Under the pieces are notes generated by a model that saw only the letters and a program-made list of their open reading frames with translations, made no database searches and was not told the origin of the DNA. A stretch of DNA of 64,000 nt from Paroedura picta (Eukaryota; Chordata; Lepidosauria; Squamata; Gekkonidae), in assembly GCF_049243985.1 (NCBI RefSeq), contig NC_135384.1, positions 11,218,501 through 11,282,500 of the forward strand, written 5' to 3'. A program made the position numbers and the translations under genes. Each line of letters opens with the position of its first letter. Positions within the stretch are counted from its first letter, which is position 1. Shown here piece after piece: positions 25,601 to 35,700 of the stretch.

Positions 25601-27298
25601 AACACCAAAGCAAGGACATGCTGGTAGTTCTTTGGAACTGCACTAAAACATGAGTGACATGATTTATACGTTGGTTACCCTCATTACTCTTCTAAGCATT
25701 AGCCACAGTGTGTGTGAATATTCAAGCAACGCATACCTTGATCATCATAAAGTTAAGAAACTTCTTAATGATGGAAATTGACAAACAACTCTTTGCACTG
25801 CTAAATTTTGTGCTGTTGACATTAAATGTCATGGTATATATGTAGGACAGAAAGTTTCCTCCTCGATTTAACTGAATCATAGAATCATAGAATCATTGAG
25901 TTGGAAGGGGCCATACAGGCCATCTAGTCCAACCCCCTGCTCAACACAGGATTAGCCCTAAATGCTACAATGACTTGATATTTAGCCAATGCTGCTTCAA
26001 CAATGCGTTCTAATCATGACACATTTTATATTTGTGATCTTAAACATCTTTTTATCTTAAATGTTTCTCTTTTGGTATCCATCAAATATTCTAATGGTGT
26101 ATTTAAACTTGGGTCTGAATGGCCGTAAATAAAATTTGACTTTGACTATCTTTATCATCTAAATGATACATCAAAATGATATCATCAAAATGATAATGAC
26201 AAAGGAAACATTCAATGTAACATAGAGCAAAAAATGACATGCAGTTAGTTCTTTGGTACTGCACTAAAACGAGAGTGACATGATTTATAAGTTAGCTCCC
26301 CTCATCACACTTCTAAGTATTAGCCATGGGATGTGCAAATATTCAAGCCACATGTATTTTTATCATGATTAGGAGCAAAGTATGAATACTTTCAAAATAA
26401 TAAAGATAAAGGAAAGATTGAATGTAACGCAGTACAAAGGGAGACATTTTCCTGGGAACAGCATCCTTGATTAAATTAGGTAATTTTCCTTGGAAGGAAA
26501 AATGTGGAATGAAAGTTTTCCGTTTTTTAAAATGTTTTGCTATTTTAACGAATCCCCTGAATTCTGCTCCAAACATATCATGTGAAGACAGAATACAGTG
26601 TCTTTGTTAAGAACATGGATCATACGTTACTATCATTAACATTGTCTTCATCTTATTTTGACTCAGAGACCATAAGAGACACTTCAGACTAAGGTGCAAT
26701 TACATACTGATCCACTGTTGCAAATGATGCTTTCATGCAGTGTCCTTCCTGTTTGGGGGTTGCTTTCATGATCTCCTTAATTCTCAGTCATAGATGCTTT
26801 CTTTAGTAAAATGAGACTGGCTAAGATCACTGTCAAATTCTGAAGCCCTCCCCCCCAATAACTGCCAGCTTCTTCTTTATAATTGACAACTGAATTTGAA
26901 ATAGACTAGGGTGGGCTCAGAGGTAAGGCTCACTTGATTCCATGGGTCTTAATCTCAACAAGCCATTGTTAAGTTCTAATATTATTTCTTTTTAGATCGG
27001 CTGTTTCCTGGCATGCAAACCTACAATTAGAGTTCAATAATCATACACATCTAGCACGTTGCATCTTGTGCAAACCATATCCTTACGTGATTGGTTTGAG
27101 TTTATGTTTTTCACTGAAGGTTATAGAGTCAGGAAGGAGGAAAACTTGAGAAACAATCCCACCAATAACAAAGTCTCCTTGCTGATAATATTCGCGGAGG
27201 ATGTGTGGAAGCTCACTCGGGTTGCACGTTAGCTGATCTGCTTTGCACAGAGCAAGAGGTAGCAGAAGTAATAAAGTGGTCGCAACATGGCCAACCAT
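18789..27298 (-). CDS. V2R: Type-2 vomeronasal receptor (V2R), complete
   Basis: Class C GPCR of vomeronasal sensory neurons; the family detects peptide and other pheromone-type ligands through a large extracellular Venus-flytrap domain. Six exons in the canonical V2R pattern: 27087-27298, 25351-25642 (292 bp), 22730-23575 (846 bp), 20817-21044 (228 bp), 20104-20230 (127 bp) and 18789-19690 (902 bp including stop). They join in frame to 2607 bp, 868 aa, the usual V2R length. Residues 1-70 hold signal peptide and N-terminus, 71-526 the ligand-binding lobes, 527-568 the Cys-rich linker, 569-868 the seven-TM domain. Exon 2 must use the acceptor ending GTTTTAG at 25643 to keep frame (reads [13 protein letters not shown]). 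I see no stop, frameshift or bad splice site, so it looks functional. The specific subfamily cannot be given. Confidence 0.95.
19737..19830 (-). mobile_element. CR1 LINE 3' tail
   Basis: Short end fragment with the reverse complement of CCATCTAGTCCAACCCCCTG. It lies in the V2R intron between exons 5 and 6. Confidence 0.8.
20104..20230 (-). CDS. V2R: V2R exon 5 (Cys-rich NCD3G linker)
   Basis: 127 bp. It encodes [20 protein letters not shown] and [18 protein letters not shown], the nine-cysteine-type linker that couples ligand binding to the membrane domain. The acceptor is TTTACGTAG. Confidence 0.92.
20817..21044 (-). CDS. V2R: V2R exon 4
   Basis: 228 bp, phase 0-0, the canonical length. 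It encodes [20 protein letters not shown] and later [19 protein letters not shown] and [18 protein letters not shown]. Acceptor ATTGTAG, donor GTAGGA. Confidence 0.92.
22730..23575 (-). CDS. V2R: V2R exon 3 (ligand-binding domain)
   Basis: 846 bp, phase 0-0. It begins [20 protein letters not shown], continues through [20 protein letters not shown] and ends [11 protein letters not shown] at a GTAAGG donor. It is open throughout and forms the bulk of the Venus-flytrap domain. Confidence 0.94.
24338..24534 (-). pseudogene. Partial duplicate of V2R exon 2 (3' half)
   Basis: Lies in the intron between V2R exons 2 and 3. It repeats the last about 149 bp of exon 2 with its GTAAGT donor and about 48 bp of following intron. 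Peptide remnants include [20 protein letters not shown] and [18 protein letters not shown]. Similarity stops at 24534, so the first half of the exon and its acceptor are missing and it cannot replace exon 2. Confidence 0.85.
25351..25642 (-). CDS. V2R: V2R exon 2
   Basis: 292 bp, the standard size for this exon. It encodes [20 protein letters not shown] and [20 protein letters not shown], family signatures of the first lobe. The donor is GTAAGT. Phase fits exon 1 (2+1) and exon 3 (0). Confidence 0.93.
25875..25963 (-). mobile_element. CR1 LINE 3' tail
   Basis: Same CR1 end as at 19737, with repeated GAATCATA tail units. It lies in V2R intron 1. Confidence 0.8.
26246..26350 (-). pseudogene. 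Remnant of the 5' border of a V2R exon 2
   Basis: Matches 25622-25735, meaning the first bases of exon 2, its acceptor and the preceding intron (shared run GCACTAAAAC, then GAGTGACATGATTTATA). Almost no coding sequence remains. Together with 24338-24534 it shows an old local duplication of the exon-2 area. Confidence 0.7.
27087..27298 (-). CDS. V2R: V2R exon 1 (signal peptide, N-terminus)
   Basis: Starts with [18 protein letters not shown], a clear signal peptide, then the V2R N-terminal pattern [18 protein letters not shown]. 212 bp (70 codons plus 2 bases), donor GTAAGG. Confidence 0.93.
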
Positions 27299-29190
27299 CT
27301 TGAGAAAACAAACTAAGACACGTATGAGGGAGGGCTGCCAGTCTGGTCCTTAACCCCAGAGCTGACCATTGCAAGGGCATTTTGTACATACATTCAGACT
27401 TATTTACTCAATTATATTCATTGCCTCTAAAAATCCCGGTGACTTTGGGGAGAAAGATGATGAATAACAATTCCTGAGATAATTGCAGGTCCATAATTTC
27501 TTCTACAGGGTATTATGGTGTTTTCCCGTCATGTTTTGTTGAACTGTGCATAGTTTTTCTTTGGATTCATTGCTAGTGGTGGACAGATGGCTAGTGATGG
27601 ACAGATTTTCATGGCTCAGATTCATTTACGGCCTGGTGTTTATCCAGCCAATATGTTGAGCAACTAGAAAAAAAAAATCCATCCAAGTGGGTAGCCATGT
27701 TGGTCTGAAGTGGCACACTAAAATTTAAGTCCAATGCCACCTTTAAGACCAACAAAGATTTATTCAAGGTGTGAGCTTTCGTGTGCATGCACACTTGTTA
27801 CAGCATAGTCCAGCCAGCAGATTAAGAAAATAGATTTAGATGCTAAATAATGAGGATTACAAATTACATTTGTTTTCATATTTGAGCTAGTCCTGAGATT
27901 TCAACGATGAAAAATTCTAAGCTACTTGGTGTCTCTTTTGTCTTTCAAATTGCTCCGTAGGTACAACTAGATACTAGATATAGTTTGGGATTTTAAGAAG
28001 ACTTAATTTGCTGGATAGATCTGAAGTAGCACAGCAAAAATTGAGTCCAATAGCACCTTTTAAGACCAACAAGATTTATTCAAGGTGTGAGCTTTTGAGT
28101 GCATGCATTCTTCCTAAGGCTAAACGAAACAATGATCATAAGCGTACACGTATAAGGCAAAAGTAAATTAACGGCAAATTAGTAAACTGTATCATAATAT
28201 CTAAATCAAGCCATGTTATGCCATATGATAATTCTTTGTTAAAATAGCTATTCAGTCCTTTTGAGTTCAGTTGTAGTTCACAAAAACATTGGAGAAATAA
28301 AACGGTCCATGTTGGCAATTAATAGCAGACATTTTCCCAGTTGTGGAAAGAAATAATTAAAAGAGACTAGTTGCTTGCCCCCATCCATCTCCACCCAAGC
28401 ATGGAAGCATCCCCACAAGAGACTAGCTGTGCCGGCAAGTTATCCAATCCTGAGACCAGAGAGTTAGATTCGAAATTACGTTACATAGTACTAACATCAC
28501 ATTACAGTCACATTGGCCCAAATAAAATAAAATAAAAAGAAGAGGGGATTGTAAGAAATATATATAAGGGTTGAATGAGGTCACATGCATAGTGAGTTAA
28601 AAAGCCTATGTCCTTGTTGAGACCAGGGTATGCTATTGTTTTGAGTGTTGTAATAACTTGCATTTCTGCAATCCCCCTTTCTAATCTGTTCTTGAAGTTC
28701 CTTTGCAATAAAACAGCTACTTTCAGGTCCCTTATTGAATGTCCTGGAAGACTGAATGTCCTGGAAGGTTGAAGGGAACAATTTCGAATCTAACTCTCTG
28801 GTCTCAGGACAAGGTATCATCTCAGCATGGCTTGTAAGGATACTATTGGACTCAATTTAAATTTGCTGAAGTTCTTGCTGGATCCTAGAAGACAGTTGGC
28901 TTATACAGAGCATGTTCATTTTACGACTTCTTTCTTCACCACTTCATTTTCAGTTCACAGTTAATCAGTAACTGATTCCATGCTGTAAAATACAAAGTGA
29001 GACCAAAACTAATATTTCACTAGTAATGTTCAAAGGTTGTAGCTAAGAGACAAGAACAGCTCAGGCCAGATAGTGAATTTTAGGCTCGGGTCCGTGAAAC
29101 ACCAATACTTTGGGGAAAAGAGAAAACTCATAAATTGGGCCTACATGTTTCTGAATATTCAGCACTGATCCACAGATTCTTCTTTGCTGC
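27299..29190. other. Intergenic between divergent genes
   Basis: About 1.9 kb separates the V2R start (minus) from the plus-strand BTN-like start. It holds two copies of the unclassified dispersed element and an inverted repeat (28451-28480 and 28780-28808, TCTGGTCTCAGG arms). Part may belong to a degraded retroelement of unknown class. No gene seen. Confidence 0.6.
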
Positions 29191-29272
29191 ATGGCTATAT
29201 TCTCCTCATGGAAGACCCAGTCCCTATGGAACTATTTCCTGCCATTCCTGTTTGTGATTCATTCGACTCTGG
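29191..29272 (+). CDS. Signal-peptide exon, plus-strand BTN-like gene
   Basis: The ATG at 29191 opens MAIFSSWKTQSLWNYFLPFL followed by FVIHSTL, then a GTAAGT donor. 27 codons plus one base, matching the phase-1 Ig exon. The only ATG in this frame ahead of the hydrophobic stretch is the one chosen. Confidence 0.75.
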
Positions 29273-29720
29273 GTAAGTTGGGTTTGTGTGATTTTTAAAA
29301 CTAGGGTAAGAAGATTTAATCAATACAATAGCAAATTAAATATTTAGCTGATCCAGTGTGAAGGCTCACGTAATTAAAAAGGGCTGTGAATTAAGGGCAC
29401 ATACCCCTAATGGCTTTTGTCCACACAGGTTCTATGATACTCATTATGGACTTTTAATGGATTATTGGGAACCCCCTTCGCCCTTTGTCACCATGGAAAA
29501 GCTGGTTGGATCAAGCTCATTTTATTTCAATTTCTCTTTCCTTTTGACTTCCCTAATCTTTAACCTTCTTCTTCTTCTTCTTCTTCTTCTTCTTCTTCTT
29601 CTTCTTCTTCTTCTTCTTCTTCTTCTTCTTCTTCTTCTTCTTCTTCTTCGTCTTCTCCTTCTCCTTCTCCTTCTCCTTCTCCTTCTCCTTCTCCTTCTCC
29701 TTCTCCTTCTCCTTCTCCTC

Positions 29721-29751
<31 letters not shown>

Positions 29752-32700
29752 GCTGGTAGACATGATCTACTGTGGGTTGCAGTCCAACAGATGAAGGACA
29801 ATACTGTATATAAAGCTAAATTAAGCAATATAGCACAATTTGTGAACTCCGTCTCTGAGGCTTGCATGTTTCCTGGCACATATGTTTTGTACTAAGCTTT
29901 CCTAGTGTCTCTGGTTTACATGAAGCCTACTTCCTGCGTCCCTAGGTAACAGCAGAAGTCCTTTGATTGTGCTGGACCAATATGAAGGCGCTGGAATCAG
30001 ACTTGTCTGTACATCTGAGATGTTGTTTCCTGATCTCCAGCTGCTTTGGGTGGATGGCAAAGGACAGGAACTTCTGGGGGCTCCAGCCACAGCTACTCCA
30101 GACAACACCAACCTTGCAAGTTCTGTTCTTCTACTGCCAGGCTCTGGGAATTCCACGTCCTGCAGAATTGTTAGCAAATCCACCAAGGCATCAGCAGGAT
30201 CAACTTCGGTTGCCATTGCAGGTGAGTGTGAAATGGCATTGAGTAGAAATGGAAGATAACTGTGCAGAATGTGCATCATGAACAATACAAAACATTCATT
30301 TCAGAGGGTAGCTGTTTTGGTCTGGAGTAGAACAGCTAGCTTTGAGCCCAGTAGCTCCTTAGAGACTAAAGTGATTTTTGGGGGGAGTATAGAAATTTTA
30401 TCATTGTGACTTCGATCTCTTTCCAGATATCTTCTTTCCATCCAACTCCCGTTGGATGGTGGCCACTTTTGTGACTGTGGTACTTGGCATTGTTGTGATC
30501 ACTGCTGTATATTTCACACTGAGAAGTAAGTATTCACTGTCCTAGAATACGTAGACACAGGTATTAGATGCGTATGGGTACATTTTTATCGCCATAAAAA
30601 TGTGTTATGTTCAAAATGCAATATATCTAGTATGTCTATAGATACATTACGAAGCTATACAAATTGTACTCCAGAGCTGGTAGTGCAGGAAAATGTGGAT
30701 GAAGAAGTTATATCAGCACTGTTTTCATGGCTCCTTCTGCACACATTGGATAATGCACTTTAGAAGTAGATTTTCTTGTTTTGCACAGGTAAATCCAACT
30801 ACAAAAAAAACATTGAAAGGGTGGAATGAGTACATATTCCATTCTATGTGGAACTGAATGTATATTTCGTTCTACGAGTGTATGTTTCAACATGTGTGGA
30901 ATGAGTGCATGCTCTGTTCTGTGATAATCTAAAAGTGCTGCTTTCCTTTGCACAATACTTCTTTTGGTGTACATCTAAAAAGTAGCATCCAGCCAGCTTT
31001 TCCACCCAATCTCACCCAATTCCCCTCTTTATTACCACCCCTATCTAACTTGGCTTTTCTCCATACTATTCCCATAATCCCATGCATTTCCTTTTTTGCA
31101 GTCAAAGAGGACACTGATGCCCATATTGGCAGAAAAAAAACTGAAAAACAATAGAGATCCAAGATAGGCTACAATGCTCTGCCATCTACACATGTGCACA
31201 TTTGCTGTTGTAGAATACATGGAAAGGACTTCAAACTTTCCCCAGTACTGCATGAAAATCATAAGTAGTGCATTAACTATTCTGTTCTTAATATCATTTC
31301 AGAAAACCATCACAAGCTAGCTCTATCAGGTTGGTTGCTGCATTGATTTCTGTTGTGATATATGGGGAGAAGCAACGAGGGAAGTTGAAAAGCTAGGGTG
31401 GTTGGAAAGAGCCAGGTGGCATTGCTGTAAGAGGACTAAGAGGATGACAATTGCCCAAGCCCTGTATATGATGAGAATCTTATAAAGTTTCAATGTTGTT
31501 TGCTGCAGAAGTTAATATAATTTTAACCACTGGATATTTCAACATGGATTATAGTCCTAATACATATTTCCATATACACAGATAATGAACAGAAAGCGAT
31601 GGAAGAAGGTAAGTGTAGGTGTTTATTTTTCTAGTATCAAAACTGTATATATATAAATCTGAGACCATTTCTGCACAGAATAATGAGACCTAGACATATA
31701 CTGCAGTATTTCTACATAGGCAGTATACAAAAGCATAGGCCAATTACATAACATCAAGAATTAAAATGTTTCTTTCTGTGCAGGTGAAAGTAAAGGAAAG
31801 ATGTAGTGTCAGATGCACTGAAATCCCCCAAGTGTGTGTGTGTGGGGGAAAGCCAGAAGTAACAGTAAAGGTAAAGGTAAAGGTATCCCCTGTGCAAGCA
31901 CCGGGTCATGTCTGACCCTTGGGGTGACGCCCTCTAGCGTTTTCATGGCAGACTCAATACAGGGTGGTTGGCCAGTGCCTTCCCCAGTCATTACCGTTTA
32001 CCCCCCAGCAAGCTGGGTACTCATTTTACCGACCTCGGAAGGATGGAAGGCTGAGTCAACCTTGAGCCGGCTGCTGGGATTGAACTCCCAGCCTCATGGG
32101 CAAAGCTTTCAGACGGCTGCCTTACCACTCTGCGCCACAAGAGGCTCATAAAATCTAAAGTAACAGTAGAAATGTTTAATTGTCATATCAATACATTAGT
32201 AGATTAGTCAGCTTTCCCTCCAGTTCTGTCTGGTAATTTATGAACTTGGAGGTACAGATAGACATTTAAACTCTAAGAAAATGAGGTTGGACACCCACAC
32301 AGGGCTTCTTAAATGATTACTGAGAGAACAGACAAAATTTTCATAGGACTGAAGTTTAGATAGGACCCCAGTCTGTTTCCATATAGGGTGGAATAACCAA
32401 TAAGGCTACAAGAAAAAGTCCTGGGGGTATTTTGCATTACCGAAAAGTCGCAAAAAGACTGCTAAAAACAACATCTTATTTCTTAACTATGCATCTGTGA
32501 GTGGTTTCACTATGCAAAACCCATTGTGTCATTTTTGGTTATGCATTGGAAATGCTGTCCGGTGTGCCTTCAGCATGTTAACACCGAGGCTTCTGAAACT
32601 TGCTTTTCACAGACTTTTCCCATGTTACAGCGCCGAGGACACTCCTTTTGTGATGTGTAAATTTCAGTGTGTTTTTGGTCTCCTCCCCTTTTCTGCTCAC

Positions 32701-35700
32701 AGTCCTGCATCTACCAAAGGGAGCTCGAGCACTCTGCCTTTGTCAGCGATCACATGAACATGCCATTTGCCCTGGCAACTGAGCTGTATTGCTATGTAAA
32801 TTAGTAGGAATTACCCTATGATATTTGTGGCAGTGAAACACTCCTGAAACTACAAAACTCTACCTTTGATCAGTGACCATGGGGGGGGGGGAGAGTTTGA
32901 GGCACTTGCTGCTGATTTCTGATTTCTCCAGTGTCAGTTATCATGTGAACATGTAGTTTGATTCAGTCTTCTATTTCCCATAACAGTTCTCTTTGCCCAT
33001 AACCACTCACTTCAGATTGATTTTCCCCAGAAAGCAGTTTTAGCTTGATTTCCACAGATCAAGGATCTCTGTCTTAAACATAATGGCTTGAAGTGCTAAT
33101 TGCTGGCTTTATTTGCAGTCTGAGCTGTAATTCTGGGAGATTCCCAGGTCCCACATGGAGACTGGCATCACTAGATGACACAAAGGTTACCTTCCTAATA
33201 ACGTTGTTTTGTGTGGTCTCTTTCTAACAATATTCAAATAATGTAATTTTTCTGTCTTTCAGAAATAGCATGCCTTAAAGTTAACCTGGGTAAGACTGCC
33301 TTTTTGTTCATCCAATCGGCTCAGATTGTAGTCCGATCTGCCTGGGACTGCACTCTCATAGATAATTTATTCGGTATAATTTGAAAGTTGAAAAATAACT
33401 TCCTCAGATGTTCTTGCAAAAATATACCATATTAGCTGTTTTAGTCAAAGTTCCTCCACTGTTTGGTTTTGTACAAAGCATAAAAAGAAAAATTGAGAAC
33501 AGAAAATCCCTCCCAAAAAGTCATTGGTTGGTGATACCCCACATATTGATATTTTTAGAAGCAGAAATTGTGACGATTTTCTAAGTCTAGGTCGCTCTGT
33601 AGGTCTAGCAACTTAAACTCCAGCTTAATTCGGCTTAAATACATTCAGTTAAATTCAGCTTCATTCATATAAAGGATATTTCTTTGTGTGCTTTAATAAA
33701 CATTGTATTCAACAAACCATGTTGGGACTGACTCTACCATTTGCTTCCTCTTTCAGAAAAAGAAAAAATTGAAACTCAGGAAGGTAATTCCAAGGTCAAG
33801 TTAAATATGTCAACAAATCTTTACAGTCCTGCTTAGGGTGTAGGGATGGGCATGAACCAGGAAAATTTGGTTTGTTTCAGTTTGTTGTTCATGAGCCTAG
33901 AACTGCCACAAACTTTTAGGAGCCAAGCAAACTGTCTAATGAGGTTCATGATGTAGCAGAATCCCCCCTGGCATGCTAGGGACACTAAACCCACAGGAAC
34001 TCTCCAGATGACTACATCTGCCCTCCATGTTTGGTCAGAATTGGATCTATGGGGCTTGAGTTATGCTCCTACTGGTGGTGCCCCTCCAGGTAATTATTTT
34101 CTGAAGAAATGACAGGCTCAGGAGGTTCAGGAGTGTGTAGAATGGACCCAGGGAAAGTGATAGACATCAGACTTGCCTGTTATCTCCACTTGACACTCCT
34201 CTTCACATTCTCCAAGTTATATGCAGATTGCACTTCGGGGACCTGAGTTATGGCGCCTCAAAGAAGATTCCCTAGCCCTAGGAAACTGCTTTTGGGGAAA
34301 ATACCATGGTTTATGGTTTGTAAATTGAAGTTAGTGGCAAGACACCATGAATTGTCCATAAGCTTTCAAGTAGTTTTGGTGGTTCATGGTGGTCCATGAA
34401 TTGATATATTTCTAAACAGACTCTCATCCCTCTATCAAAATGTTTACCAAACTTCAAAGCAATGGATTCCCAACACATTTTGAAAGCAAGAGGTTCCCTG
34501 TTGCTTGCAGGGGGTATATTTTATACACTCTTGAACTTGCACCTGACATTCTCCAGAAGTCAGATGGCAAGGTCAGGTTCATGTTTGGGCTCCTTTGACT
34601 AATACATGCAATGGTAATAGCTGTTTACAAGACATCAGAGCTTCTCAAGTGGCACCTGGGTTGTCTCCCAGCGTTCTGATGGTCCAGATGCTGCTGCAAC
34701 CACTGCTGCTATCTCTGGATGCCAATGGTAGTTCCTGAGCAAAGGAACTCTCACCAGACTCCACAGTGCTGGTCCAGCACATGAATATTAAGTGCACTTT
34801 CTGGGCCTGGCTTCTGTGTCCGACACAACTGTTTGAAGAGCCTCTATAACATCTAAAACTCGGTCCTCTTGTTCAGCTGCTGCCGTGATAAAACTTAATC
34901 CATTAAGCACTGGGTGAAAGAAAGAAACCCTGACCATCCAATACCCAATTAATTTCAGAGAGAAATCTTGGTAGTACTCTGATCCAATGCAAGGTTACAT
35001 TAGGAAACTCTAGTCCCAATAGCAATCCACCCCCCAACCCCCAATTGAAAACATGTCTGGAATTTTAGAATATAGAATGTGTCTGGTTGCTTTAGGGGCT
35101 TGGCCTAAATATGGAAACGGGATCTGAATACATGTCTCTTCCAAAATTTACAATGCTTAGTATTTTAAGTATTCCAAATAATCAAAAATAAATAAATATT
35201 TATTTATTTATTTATACTCTGATTTATATGCCGCCGCTTTCAAAGACTCGCGGTGGTTTACAATAGAATGGTAAAACGAGAAACCCTTAAAACCCCCACA
35301 CATTAAAGTACATTAATATACACTAGAAGGGAAAAGAAAAGGCCCATACTGTCTCTATTTTTGTGTGTGTGTACAATTCTTTTTTCTAAATGTTTAATTG
35401 AATTTTATCACTTTGTTCATTTGCAGCCTTGAAGAAACTGCAAGATGATTGTGGTAAGATGGTGATTTTTGAGAGAACATCCAGCAATTCCCTCTCTTGC
35501 AGGAGCATGATAGGTTGTTTTGGAGGACATTAATTCATGGTGTTGCCATAAGCAGAAAGCAATTTGACAGCATTAAACACACACACATATTCAACGCTTT
35601 TTATTTCTCTACGAGCTGCAAAGCCCGTTCATAAGAATGGGCTTTGGAAGGGCCCCCCCAGGCCCCTCCCTGGGGCCCGCCAAGCACTGTCGCAGAGGCG

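Noticed and set aside
29358-29879. Long open frames rich in Leu, Arg or Lys/Glu
   Set aside because: They are readings of the CTT/CTCCTT/CT microsatellite, with no start context or family motif.
31784-31806. Acceptor followed by GTGAAAGTAAAGG in the plus-strand BTN-like gene
   Set aside because: The phase-1 reading stops at once and there is no proper donor; the 27-bp exons on either side suffice.
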